Shown here one piece after another: positions 16,717-24,674 of a stretch of DNA of 64,000 nucleotides. Under the pieces are notes generated by a model. The model was given only the letters and a program-made list of their open reading frames with translations, ran no database searches and was not told the origin of the DNA. The DNA comes from Alloalcanivorax balearicus MACL04. GTDB lineage: Bacteria; Pseudomonadota; Gammaproteobacteria; Pseudomonadales; Alcanivoracaceae. How positions within the stretch are numbered: position 1 is the stretch's first letter; each line of letters begins with the position of its first letter. The position numbers and the translations under genes are program-made. The DNA is taken from contig NZ_ARXS01000001.1 of the NCBI RefSeq assembly GCF_025532145.1, positions 248,001 through 312,000 of the forward strand, written 5' to 3'.

Positions 16717-17988
16717 TCAAGCCACCTCCGGTATCGGCAGAATGGACGCGGTGGCATTAAAACGCCGGCCCTCACGCAGGCAGAACACGGGCTGCAACAT
16801 ACGCTCGGCAATCACCTCCGTACCTTCGTTATCACGCATCAACCAACGGCCGCTTTCATCGGACAGCACACTGATATCCGCCACCCGACCAACGCCGAGA
16901 GTGCCAATCTCATCGCTCATGCCCACCATCCGCGCCGCGTTCACCGTCACCATCGGAATCACCTGCTCCAGATTCAGACCCAATGCAATCATGCTGGTCA
17001 TCGCCGACACCAGGCTGAATCGGGAGGTGCCCTTGAACATGTGCTCCTCATCCGGGTGCTCATGCTCCTCGGGAGTACCGGCCGGCGCCGGAACCGAAGT
17101 GTTATAACCATGCATATCGGAACCAAGCGTATGCGGGACGATGCCCGCGCTAAGCACTTTCTCCGCCATCTTGAAACTGAAGTGGGAACCGTGTCCCACA
17201 TCCACCTTGAGCCCGCGCTCGACGGCATCTCGTACCAGCGGGTGCACTTCTCCATTCAGTTCAACGAATCCACCGGGGTGGCGGCTGAAAGGGTGAGCCA
17301 ACACATCACACGGTTTAAGCAGATCCACAACCTGGGTAAAGATGGAGTCCGGGTCCACATCCATACCGCCCTCCTCGGGCTCCGGCCAAAGCTGGCCGAA
17401 ATGAATGTAGACCGGCAACCCTGTCTGCTCACCGATGGCCGCGGCCTTTTGCATCACCTCAGTTCCCCAACGGGCAAAGCCGCCCAGTTCAGCGTGGGCC
17501 TTGATACCCTTCACCACATCCGCATTGGCTTTGGCCGCCTTGACGGTGGCGGCAATGTCCACGCAATCCGGCCGGTACAGTTGTGGATAGAAATGGCCTT
17601 CCAGCCCTCCCACCAGATAGGCGGAAAGAAAGGACAGCACCCGACTGTGGGAAGGCTCGATCACATGCTTACGAAAGCCTGGCAGTGTCATGCAGCTGGC
17701 GCCCCCCTGATCGACCAGAGTGGTGACGCCGGAATGCACACCACAAAGATCCGCATTCAATCCAAATCGCCCGGTAACATATTGATAGACATGGCTGTGA
17801 GTATCGATCAACCCGGGCAGCACCAGTCGCCCGCTACAGTCGATTCTTTCCACATCCCCGGGGACATCGCTGCCTTGTAGCCGGCCAACGGCAGCGATCC
17901 GTCCGTCGCGCACAAGAACGTCACAAACCTCATCAATGCCGTTGGCGGGATCGATCACACGACCGCCGTGCAGTAGTAATGCTTGCAT
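16717..17988 (-). CDS. amidohydrolase-superfamily metallohydrolase (COG3964, dihydroorotase-like)
   Basis: A 423-residue TIM-barrel hydrolase. The first metal motif is GLIDTHSHVYQ (residues about 58-68). A bridging lysine is likely in VVKGIKAHAELGG, metal histidines in VYIHFGQ and LAHPFSRH, and the catalytic aspartate in LGSDMHGYN. The small N- and C-terminal beta sandwich (MQALLLHGGRVIDPANG, GVGRVADISVL) is standard. This group is often named dihydroorotase, but characterised COG3964 members hydrolyse other compounds, such as acetylated hydroxy acids; I would not call it pyrC. The ATG at 17988 has GGAAGG 5 bp upstream. It is the first gene of a two-gene unit with the DUF1116 protein, and its promoter region holds the shared operator at 18111. 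Confidence 0.9.
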   Translation of the reverse strand: MQALLLHGGRVIDPANGIDEVCDVLVRDGRIAAVGRLQGSDVPGDVERIDCSGRLVLPGLIDTHSHVYQYVTGRFGLNADLCGVHSGVTTLVDQGGASCMTLPGFRKHVIEPSHSRVLSFLSAYLVGGLEGHFYPQLYRPDCVDIAATVKAAKANADVVKGIKAHAELGGFARWGTEVMQKAAAIGEQTGLPVYIHFGQLWPEPEEGGMDVDPDSIFTQVVDLLKPCDVLAHPFSRHPGGFVELNGEVHPLVRDAVERGLKVDVGHGSHFSFKMAEKVLSAGIVPHTLGSDMHGYNTSVPAPAGTPEEHEHPDEEHMFKGTSRFSLVSAMTSMIALGLNLEQVIPMVTVNAARMVGMSDEIGTLGVGRVADISVLSDESGRWLMRDNEGTEVIAERMLQPVFCLREGRRFNATASILPIPEVA

Positions 17989-18110
17989 GAAGACCTTCCA
18001 GGTAAACGTTACTGATGACGAACCGGTAGCAATACACATGCCAATCCATACCCGTTGCTTCGTTTAAAAACCCCTAACCCACTGTTATTCATGGGTTTAC
18101 GCTCTTCAAT

Positions 18111-18127
18111 ATTTATGTGGTATACCA
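18111..18127 (+). promoter_or_regulatory. shared operator, copy 1
   Basis: ATTTATGTGGTATACCA. The inner TGGTATACCA is a perfect palindrome, and this is the most symmetrical of the four copies. It lies about 125 bp upstream of the amidohydrolase start. Likely bound by the MarR regulator encoded at 26068 (inference). Confidence 0.65.
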
Positions 18128-18257
18128 TTTATATTGAGAGATAAAAGGCACATTTCAGGCTACTTAATCAGATTCGGCACCAACTCGGACCATGGGCTGT
18201 GCACCGACGGTGCGCGCTCCTTCAAGGAATTACGTTTTCTTTCATCACCCTATAACG

Positions 18258-18273
18258 GGCATACCACATATTG
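18258..18273 (-). promoter_or_regulatory. shared operator, copy 2 (reversed)
   Basis: On the minus strand CAATATGTGGTATGCC, sharing the 12-bp core ATGTGGTATRCC with the other copies. It lies midway between the two divergent units. Confidence 0.6.
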
Positions 18274-18331
18274 TCGCATTGTGGTGCACAAGCCCTTTTT
18301 CGGCACCGTCACAGGCATGCTCCTTAGTATT

Positions 18332-18348
18332 ATTCATGTGGTATACCT
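18332..18348 (+). promoter_or_regulatory. shared operator, copy 3
   Basis: ATTCATGTGGTATACCT, about 170 bp upstream of the substrate-binding protein start. It could also read as an extended -10 (TGGTATACC), but no -35 is present 15-19 bp upstream and the conserved ATG flank argues for protein binding. Confidence 0.65.
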
Positions 18349-18515
18349 CTTTTATGTATACAAAATATAGTAAATAAAATCATAAAGTTATGAGAATGGT
18401 ATGCAGTTTTTCAGAACGATGGCACAGGACTTGCTGCCTCCTTATCAGCATCCCAGCCACGGCTGGAACCCGCATCATCATAGTGATAAATCCAATCGTA
18501 TTTCAGGAGCGCTTT

Positions 18516-19664
18516 ATGTTGATCAAACCGCTGTATGCGATGCTGCTCGGGGGAGCATTACTGGCATCTCAGGCGCAGGCCGATGACACCATCAAGATCG
18601 GGGTTTCACAGCCGTTAACCGGATCCGTGGCCGCTTCCGGGACCTACGTCACCAACGGCGCACGCCTGGCCGTGGAACACATCAACGGTGAAGGTGGTGT
18701 TCTGGGCAAACCTCTGGAACTGGTTATCGAGGACAACAAGTCCAACCCCAGAGAGGCCGTGAACACGGCGGAGAAATTGATCCTCCGCGATAAAGTGCCG
18801 GTCATGATGGGAGCCTGGGGTTCCACCTTCACCCTGGCGACGATGCCGAAGCTGGAGGAGTACGGTATTCCCATGGTGGTCGAAACCGCTTCTTCATCCA
18901 AGGTTACCACTTCCGGTAATCCCTGGGTTTTCCGTATCAGCCCGACCTCGATGATGGAAGCCCAGGCGTTCGCAAAACAGCTTTCCTCATTTACTCCCGC
19001 TATCAAGAAGGTGGATTTCCTGTCGGTGAACAACGACTGGGGACTGGGCGCTGCCGGCGCCTTCAAGGAGGTGCTTGAAAGCAAGGGAATTGAAGTAGGC
19101 CGTTCCGAAATCATCGCTCCGGATGCCACTGATTTGTCCGCGCAGCTGGCAGCCATCAAGAACAGCGGCAGCGACACCATTATCGTCACATCAGGTGTGG
19201 AACAACTGACGCTGGCGATTCGCCAGGCAGCCGAGCAAGGCATAAAACAACGGCTGATCACCACTGGTGGGTCGTTCCCCGAACCCCTGGTGAAGAACCC
19301 GGGACCCAAGGGATACGTCAGCACGCACCTGCTGTTCTTCTCACCCTGGACCGCGGATCAGGCTCTTCATCCGCAAATCGCCGGGGCTTACATGGATGCC
19401 TGGGAAGCAAAGGATTACCCGTTCCCGGGCCTGACCGAAGGCTTCCGCGGCTATGACGCCATTCTTACCATCGCGGAAGCGATTCGTGTGGCCGGAAAAG
19501 CCGAGCCGGAAGCCATCCGTGATGCGCTTTGGAAGGTCAAGCTGGCCGGCGTGAACGGCGACATCGCCTTCCACAAGGAAGGCCCTGAAGGCCGGGAAAG
19601 CGGCCAGAACACGCCCAATATCTACATCATTCAATTGCAAGACGGCGAAGTTTCAGCGCTGTAA
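18516..19664 (+). CDS. ABC transporter periplasmic substrate-binding protein (LivJ/LivK-type, Peripla_BP_6)
   Basis: A 382-residue exported protein that captures the solute for the downstream permease. A Sec signal (MLIKPLYAMLLGGALLASQAQA, cleavage near 22) precedes DDTIKIGVSQPLTGSVAASG, the classical opening of type I receptors of branched-chain amino acid, urea and amide transporters. NGARLAVEHINGEGGVLGKP and GFRGYDAILTIAEAIRVAG are family landmarks. AGGAG lies 7 bp before the ATG; the longer upstream frame lacks a signal peptide. It is the first gene of the transport operon. The ligand cannot be assigned: the neighbouring hydrolases and oxygenase suggest an aromatic acid, amide or ureido compound rather than leucine. 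Confidence 0.93.
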   Translation: MLIKPLYAMLLGGALLASQAQADDTIKIGVSQPLTGSVAASGTYVTNGARLAVEHINGEGGVLGKPLELVIEDNKSNPREAVNTAEKLILRDKVPVMMGAWGSTFTLATMPKLEEYGIPMVVETASSSKVTTSGNPWVFRISPTSMMEAQAFAKQLSSFTPAIKKVDFLSVNNDWGLGAAGAFKEVLESKGIEVGRSEIIAPDATDLSAQLAAIKNSGSDTIIVTSGVEQLTLAIRQAAEQGIKQRLITTGGSFPEPLVKNPGPKGYVSTHLLFFSPWTADQALHPQIAGAYMDAWEAKDYPFPGLTEGFRGYDAILTIAEAIRVAGKAEPEAIRDALWKVKLAGVNGDIAFHKEGPEGRESGQNTPNIYIIQLQDGEVSAL

Positions 19665-19668
19665 CGGC

Positions 19669-19707
19669 ACTCCCAACCCCTTTGCGCCGTGCAAAGGGGT
19701 TGGGAGT
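19669..19707 (+). repeat. 17-bp perfect hairpin between receptor and permease genes
   Basis: ACTCCCAACCCCTTTGC, loop GCCGT, GCAAAGGGGTTGGGAGT. It begins 4 bp after the receptor stop codon and ends about 3 bp before the permease binding site. With no T run it is best read as an mRNA-stabilising or attenuating element that keeps receptor expression above permease expression. Confidence 0.85.
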
Positions 19708-19720
19708 CAGGGAGATTATT

Positions 19721-20593
19721 TTGGACCAGTTCCTCCAGCACCTCGTCAACGGCACGGTGCTCGGTGCCACCTATGCCCTGCTTGGCATCGGGCTCACGCT
19801 TATCTTCGGCATCATGAAAGTGGTCAACTTTGCCCATGGAGAGTTATACGCCTTCGGTGCCTATGTGGCCTACGCTCTGGTATCGCTGTTGCAGATGGAT
19901 TATTTCGTGGCGCTTGTCCTGGCGGCGGGCCTGGGTCTGTTATTGGGCGCGGCCATTGAGTTCCTGCTGTTGCGGCGCTGCCGTCTGGAGAACATCGATG
20001 AGGTCATGTTGATCATGATCGGGGTCATGATCATTATGCAGAACGCCGAACTGCTGGCCTGGGGCGGGGTCGCCAAAGTGGTCCCCACCCCATTCCCGCA
20101 AGAGTCCATCATTGTCGGCGGCATTTACCTGTCACCAACACGGTTGTTCGTTCTTGGCGCGGCCATTGTCCTGCTGTTGGCCTTCTATCTGGTGATTGAA
20201 CGTTCCCGGTTGGGGCTGGCGATGCGAGCCACCTTTCAGGATGAGGACGCGGCCCGTATCGTCGGTGTCAACGTGAGCCGGATTTACACGCTCACGTTCG
20301 GTCTGGGCTCATCGCTGGCGGCAATTACCGGAGCACTTCTGGCACCGGTTTTCGTAGTCACACCGACGATGGGTGACCTGGCCAGCCTGAAGGCCTTCGC
20401 CATCGTTATTCTTGGCGGGCTGGGCAACATACGTGGTGCCGCGCTCGGCGGCTTCGCGTTGGCACTGATTGAAGAATTCGGAGCGGCTTACATTTCCACC
20501 GCTTATCGCGACGCGATCGGTTTCCTGGTGATTCTGGTCGTTATGATCGCCCGTCCGCAGGGATTGTTCGCGGCCAAGGAAAGGGTGGGATGA
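19721..20593 (+). CDS. branched-chain-type ABC transporter permease (LivH-like)
   Basis: A 290-residue inner-membrane permease with about eight hydrophobic segments. GTVLGATYALLGIGLTLIFG and MKVVNFAHGELYAFGAYVAY near the N-terminus are the LivH signature, and GLGSSLAAITGALLAPVF with GLGNIRGAALGGFALALIEE near the C-terminus is the ATPase-coupling region. I chose the TTG at 19721 because it follows GGGAG at 6 bp and gives the usual LivH length. An earlier TTG at 19682 would put residues inside the hairpin. It overlaps livM by 4 bp (ATGA). Confidence 0.9.
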   Translation: MDQFLQHLVNGTVLGATYALLGIGLTLIFGIMKVVNFAHGELYAFGAYVAYALVSLLQMDYFVALVLAAGLGLLLGAAIEFLLLRRCRLENIDEVMLIMIGVMIIMQNAELLAWGGVAKVVPTPFPQESIIVGGIYLSPTRLFVLGAAIVLLLAFYLVIERSRLGLAMRATFQDEDAARIVGVNVSRIYTLTFGLGSSLAAITGALLAPVFVVTPTMGDLASLKAFAIVILGGLGNIRGAALGGFALALIEEFGAAYISTAYRDAIGFLVILVVMIARPQGLFAAKERVG

Positions 20594-21627
20594 TCATGCG
20601 GAGAGCATCTTTTCTTATTATCGTGGTTGCACTGGCTTTGCTGCCGGTGCTGTGGCCCGACCCCTATTTGCTGTCGGTGGTGGCCGCCGCCGGAATCATG
20701 ATCATCGCCGCCATCAGCCTTAACCTGCTACTCGGCTTTACCGGCCAGCTCAGTCTCGGACATGCCGCCTTTTTTGGCATTGGCGCCTATACCAGTGCGT
20801 TGCTATCCCTGGGCTTCGACGTCGATCTGGGCTTCTCATCCCCTCTGGTAGTGGAACCCAAACCGGTATGGGTGGCTTTTGCCGGCGGCATCGTCATGGC
20901 ATCACTGTTTGGATGGCTGTTGGGCAAGGTCGCTTTTCGCGTACGCGGTGCCTACTTCGTGATCGTGACCATCAGCTTTGCTCAGGTCATGCGCATGGTG
21001 GCACTGAACTGGGTGGATCTGACCGAAGGCCCCATGGCCCTGGTTTCCATTCCGCCCCTGAGTCTCTGGGTTCCCGGCGATGGTGTTGTCCGCCTGGTCA
21101 GCAAAGCAGCAACGTACTGGCTGGTACTGGCTGCTGGTGTGCTGGCCTACGTGATCGTGGCCAATCTGGTGCGCAGCCGCATCGGCCGTGCCGCCATAGC
21201 GTTACGGGAAAACGAGGTACTGGCGAAGTCCATCGGTATTCCGGTGACCCGCTGCCTGATCGTCTTCTCGGTTCTTTCCGCCGGCATCGCCGGTGCCGCC
21301 GGCGGTCTCTACGCCCATACCGTACGGATCATCGACCCGGACGTTTTCCTGTTCATCTACACCATCACCATGGTGATCATGGTGGTCGCCGGCGGCAAAG
21401 GTACCCTGGCCGGCCCGGTGGTAGGTGGCCTGATTTTCGGGCTCTTGCCGGAAGTGCTCAGAGGCATGGTGGCGCCGGAAGTGCAGTGGATGATCTACGG
21501 CGCCCTGATGATTCTGATTCTTCTGTTCATGCCCAAAGGCATCGTTCCCGCCTTCGGCCGAGTATTGAAGCGCCGCAAGATCTCCGTGCGCCGCCGCCCC
21601 TCCGCAAGCCAAGGAGCCAGCTCATGA
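20590..21627 (+). CDS. branched-chain-type ABC transporter permease (LivM-like)
   Basis: A 345-residue inner-membrane permease, partner of the LivH-like subunit. ISLNLLLGFTGQLSLGHAAF (residues about 41-60) is the LivM hallmark, followed by FGIGAYTSALL and, near the C-terminus, VVAGGKGTLAGPVVGGLIFG, the coupling helix segment. The basic tail RVLKRRKISVRRRP is cytoplasmic. Both ends overlap neighbours (4 bp with livH, 4 bp with the ATPase), which indicates a tightly coupled operon. Confidence 0.92.
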   Translation: MIMRRASFLIIVVALALLPVLWPDPYLLSVVAAAGIMIIAAISLNLLLGFTGQLSLGHAAFFGIGAYTSALLSLGFDVDLGFSSPLVVEPKPVWVAFAGGIVMASLFGWLLGKVAFRVRGAYFVIVTISFAQVMRMVALNWVDLTEGPMALVSIPPLSLWVPGDGVVRLVSKAATYWLVLAAGVLAYVIVANLVRSRIGRAAIALRENEVLAKSIGIPVTRCLIVFSVLSAGIAGAAGGLYAHTVRIIDPDVFLFIYTITMVIMVVAGGKGTLAGPVVGGLIFGLLPEVLRGMVAPEVQWMIYGALMILILLFMPKGIVPAFGRVLKRRKISVRRRPSASQGASS

Positions 21628-22427
21628 CTGTATCCGCGGCAGGACAGCCGGACACGTTGTTGTCCTTGTCCGGCATCAGCCTGCGCATTGCCGGCCTGCA
21701 GATTCTCAGCGACGTGGACCTCCGGGTTGAGCCGGGTCGGATCGTCAGTCTGATCGGCCCCAATGGTGCCGGCAAAACCACGGCGTTCAACATTATCTCC
21801 GGCTATATGCGTCCCAGTGCCGGTTCCGTGCATTTTCTCGGACAGGACATCACCGGCAAGCAACCCCATGAGATAGCCGAACTGGGTTTGGTCCGCAGTT
21901 TCCAGAGGACCAACATTTTCGGTAACTGCACGGTGTTTGAAAACCTGCTTACCGCCTTTCACATGCAAGGCCGTAGCGGACTACTTGGCGCCATATTCAG
22001 GCTGCCCGCATTCCAGCGGGAAGAGCAAGCGCTGAAGGCACGGACACGGGAGATGCTTGGTTTTCTGGAACTGGAGCATCGCGCTGATGATCTTGCTGCC
22101 AATTTGTCCTATGGCGAACAACGTCTGCTCGGCGTCGGCATCGCCCTGGCGGCCCAACCCAAACTGCTGCTGCTGGATGAACCCGCCGCGGGATTGAACC
22201 CATCGGAAACCGAAGACTTCAAACAGATGGTGAGACGGGTAGCCGACAGCGGCATCACCATTCTCCTGGTAGAGCATGACATGCACATGGTGATGTCGAT
22301 CTCTGATTACATCATGGTGTTGAACCAGGGACACCGCATCGCCGACGGCGGCCCCGCCGACATTCAAAGTGACCCGGAGGTGATTCGGGCGTATCTGGGA
22401 TCAGGACTGCAACGTGCTAAAGCTTGA
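21624..22427 (+). CDS. branched-chain-type ABC transporter ATPase (LivG-like)
   Basis: A 267-residue ATPase. Walker A GPNGAGKTT is at 45-53, the family's FQRTNIFGNCTVFENLL segment follows, then the signature LSYGEQRLLGVGIAL (the common LSGG is LSYG, normal for LivG), Walker B LLLLDEPAAGL and the switch histidine in LLVEHDMHMVM. The ATG at 21624 overlaps the LivM stop (ATGA); a longer upstream frame inside livM is spurious. It pairs with the LivF-like ATPase as a heterodimer on the cytoplasmic face. Confidence 0.94.
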   Translation: MTVSAAGQPDTLLSLSGISLRIAGLQILSDVDLRVEPGRIVSLIGPNGAGKTTAFNIISGYMRPSAGSVHFLGQDITGKQPHEIAELGLVRSFQRTNIFGNCTVFENLLTAFHMQGRSGLLGAIFRLPAFQREEQALKARTREMLGFLELEHRADDLAANLSYGEQRLLGVGIALAAQPKLLLLDEPAAGLNPSETEDFKQMVRRVADSGITILLVEHDMHMVMSISDYIMVLNQGHRIADGGPADIQSDPEVIRAYLGSGLQRAKA

Positions 22428-23118
22428 TGACATTACCGTTCACTATGGCGCCACCGTGGCGGTGGATAAAGTGTCACTGGAAGTTAATGAAGGTGAGTTC
22501 GTCACCCTCATTGGTTCCAACGGCGCCGGCAAGTCCAGCACGCTCAGGGCCATCAGCGGCCTGGAACCCGTGGTCTCCGGCACCATCACGTTTGAAGGAA
22601 AGCCCATTACCAACACCAGACCACAAAGCATTATCGAGCATGGTATTGCCCATTGCCCGGAAGGGCGTCGTGTATTTTCCCAGTTGAACGTGCGCGAAAA
22701 TCTGGAGATGGGGGCTTATTGTCGCAGCGACCATGCCGGCATCCGCGATGATCTGGAGTCCATGCTGGGCCGTTTTCCACGGCTGCGAGAGCGTATCGAA
22801 CAACCCGCGGGTACCCTTTCCGGCGGAGAACAGCAAATGCTGGCCATCGCTCGGGCGCTGATGTCCCGCCCGAGACTGGTCATGTTCGACGAGCCATCCC
22901 TGGGCCTGGCGCCCAACTTCGTTGAGCAGGTTTTCGAATTGACCGCCGAAATCCGCGCGGGCGGCACCACCGTACTGATGGTGGAACAGAACGCCTACGC
23001 CGCGTTGGAGCTCTGTGATCGATCCTATCTCCTGGAGACCGGCCGGGTGGTGCTGCAGGGCACCGCCCGGGAGATGCGGGATAACCCGGATATTCGCAAA
23101 GCTTATCTGGGCGGATGA
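22414..23118 (+). CDS. branched-chain-type ABC transporter ATPase (LivF-like)
   Basis: A 234-residue ATPase with Walker A GSNGAGKSS at 34-42, the signature LSGGEQQMLAIARAL, Walker B LVMFDEPSLGLAP and the LMVEQNAYAALE switch segment. HCPEGRRVFSQLNVRENLEM is typical of LivF. It starts at a GTG inside the last codons of the LivG-like gene (14-bp overlap). It is the last transport gene; the isochorismatase-like gene follows after 68 bp. Confidence 0.94.
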   Translation: MLKLDDITVHYGATVAVDKVSLEVNEGEFVTLIGSNGAGKSSTLRAISGLEPVVSGTITFEGKPITNTRPQSIIEHGIAHCPEGRRVFSQLNVRENLEMGAYCRSDHAGIRDDLESMLGRFPRLRERIEQPAGTLSGGEQQMLAIARALMSRPRLVMFDEPSLGLAPNFVEQVFELTAEIRAGGTTVLMVEQNAYAALELCDRSYLLETGRVVLQGTAREMRDNPDIRKAYLGG

Positions 23119-23186
23119 TACATAGGTGGTCTGCCCGTGCCGCTGGCGGCTAGACTGAACCGCTCTATCAGGCTGGAGATGGCGGT

Positions 23187-23663
23187 ATGCGACAGGCTTT
23201 GTTGATCGTCGATGTGCAACCTTCCTTTTCGCCGCCGGCCTGGCTTCTTCGGGATATTAGCCGATTACTCGGCCACATGCCGACGGTAGCGACCGTGGAG
23301 TGCCATGACGAAGCCATTACCCCATTTCAGATGCAGTTGGGCTGGCGGCCGCCGAAACAGGAACGGAGTCTGATCGCGGCCGACCGGCAGTTCGTCAAAC
23401 ACGGCTACCGCCCCACCGACGAGGTGCTGAACCATCTTCGCCGACTGGCTACCGAACGAGTTCTGGTGTGTGGAATCCAGACCGAGACCTGCGTACTCGC
23501 CGCCGGCTTCGCGTTGTTTGATCTGGGACTGCGCCCGACCCTGGTCACGGATTTGACCGTGGGCTCATCACTGGATCCCTCCGGCGCGCTCGGTATTCGG
23601 CTTTGGCGGCATCATTTCGGGCATACCACTACATTGGCTGAGTTACTCGCGACAAGAACCTAA
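23187..23663 (+). CDS. isochorismatase-like cysteine hydrolase
   Basis: A 158-residue cytosolic hydrolase with the complete catalytic triad of the family: Asp9 (LLIVDVQ), Lys71 (FVKHGY) and Cys102 in GIQTETCVLAAG, which also carries the conserved cis-peptide. Relatives include nicotinamidase, N-carbamoylsarcosine amidase, ureidoacrylate amidohydrolase and true isochorismatase. At 158 residues it is at the short end, like the YecD/CSHase-type members. It sits on the same strand 68 bp after the transporter ATPase and is tail-to-tail with the Rieske reductase. The context suggests amide or carbamoyl hydrolysis in the imported compound's pathway; no siderophore genes are present that would support isochorismate. 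Confidence 0.9.
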   Translation: MRQALLIVDVQPSFSPPAWLLRDISRLLGHMPTVATVECHDEAITPFQMQLGWRPPKQERSLIAADRQFVKHGYRPTDEVLNHLRRLATERVLVCGIQTETCVLAAGFALFDLGLRPTLVTDLTVGSSLDPSGALGIRLWRHHFGHTTTLAELLATRT

Positions 23664-23693
23664 AAGGCGACATACAAAGGATCCGGGAAAGGA

Positions 23694-24674
23694 TCAGATA
23701 TCCAGCACCAAACTGGCCGACTGGCTTGAAGAGCAGCAGATGATCATGGTGCCACGGCGGTCATGCTCTTCCGCCGAACATACCGTGTCCCGATGATCCG
23801 GGCGCCCTTCCAGCACTCTCACCTCGCAGGCCCCGCAAAGCCCTTGTTCACAGGAGTACATAACGTCGGCGCCAGCATCGCGCAGGGCGTCCAGAATGGT
23901 TTGCCCGGGAGCCACTTGCACCTGCGCACCGGAGCGCGCCAGTGTTACCTCGAACGCATTATTCGACGCAGCCGCGGCAGGGGCCGCCTGGAAACGCTCC
24001 ATATGGATGCGGCGCTCCGCATTCAGCTCCTCTCCCAGCCGCTCCAGATGATCGAGCATACCCTGGGGGCCACAACAGTAAATCTCGGTTTGCCTGGATA
24101 CTTCCCTGACCACTGCGGCAAATCGCCCGGAGCTCTCCTCTGGAGAAGCGGCGTAATACACCGTGACGTCGCTGCGATCGCTCAACACTTCCAGGAACAA
24201 TCCGTGTTTTTCAGAACGGCACCAGTAATGCAGATGTACGGGCCGGCCGCTTGCGCGGACATGCTCATACATAGAATAGATCGGGGTAATGCCGATCCCC
24301 CCTGCCAACAGCAGCACCGGCGAGGTACCTGGCGCTACTTCGAACTGGTTGCGAGGGGGACTCAGATCAAATACCTGCCCTACCCGAGCACTGTCGTGCA
24401 GCCAGCGAGAACCACCCCGGCCGTGCTCCTCCCGCTTTACCGCGATAACGTAGCGCCGCTGTGAACACAGTGGTGTTATCAGCGAGTACTGCCGTAACAC
24501 CCCACCCGGCAAACCAATATCCACATGCGCGCCGGCGGAGACCGGCGGCAAGGCTGCCGTTGTAATCGCCTCGAATTCATAGAAGATAATTTCGTCGGCG
24601 CCATAGCGAATGGTATCCAAACGAACCGGCAAGGTCCCAGTATCTTGAAAAACACGGGTATCAGACCGTGCCAT
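23694..24674 (-). CDS. Rieske oxygenase reductase (phthalate dioxygenase reductase/VanB type)
   Basis: A 326-residue flavoprotein that passes electrons from NAD(P)H to the oxygenase encoded upstream. Order of domains: flavin domain with RQYSLI (about 61-66), nicotinamide domain with AGGIGITPIYSM and CCGPQGML, and a C-terminal plant-type ferredoxin with the cysteines in CEQGLCGAC and the fourth 29 residues later (C-x4-C-x2-C-x29-C). This order (FNR first, 2Fe-2S last) is that of VanB and phthalate dioxygenase reductase. The ATG at 24674 lies inside the end of the oxygenase gene (14-bp overlap) and follows GGGAG, so the two subunits are translationally coupled. Confidence 0.95.
   Translation of the reverse strand: MARSDTRVFQDTGTLPVRLDTIRYGADEIIFYEFEAITTAALPPVSAGAHVDIGLPGGVLRQYSLITPLCSQRRYVIAVKREEHGRGGSRWLHDSARVGQVFDLSPPRNQFEVAPGTSPVLLLAGGIGITPIYSMYEHVRASGRPVHLHYWCRSEKHGLFLEVLSDRSDVTVYYAASPEESSGRFAAVVREVSRQTEIYCCGPQGMLDHLERLGEELNAERRIHMERFQAAPAAAASNNAFEVTLARSGAQVQVAPGQTILDALRDAGADVMYSCEQGLCGACEVRVLEGRPDHRDTVCSAEEHDRRGTMIICCSSSQSASLVLDI

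Larger units (their letters stand above)
17989..18515. other. 527-bp divergent control region of the catabolic island
   Basis: Separates the amidohydrolase-DUF1116 unit (minus) from the ABC transporter unit (plus). It is clearly more AT-rich than the genes around it, especially 18310-18410. It contains three copies of the ATGTGGTATRCC motif (18111, 18258 reversed, 18332) and a weaker fourth around 18395-18404 (AATGGTATGCAG). TATAGT at 18366 and TAAAAT at 18375 are possible -10 boxes without good -35 partners. Small open frames here, for example 18134-18370, have no ribosome binding site or recognisable motif and I do not call a gene. Confidence 0.7.

Noticed and set aside
18332-18348. Operator copy 3 as an extended -10 promoter (TGGTATACC)
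   Set aside because: No -35 at the right distance, one copy is in reverse orientation, and two copies read TATGCC, a poor -10; a protein-binding site explains all four better.
18134-18370. 78-codon open frame in the divergent control region
   Set aside because: No binding site, no recognisable domain, and it spans two of the shared operators.
23187-23663. True isochorismatase for siderophore synthesis
   Set aside because: No ent/dhb-type genes are present, the protein is short, and the context is catabolic; only the superfamily is supported.
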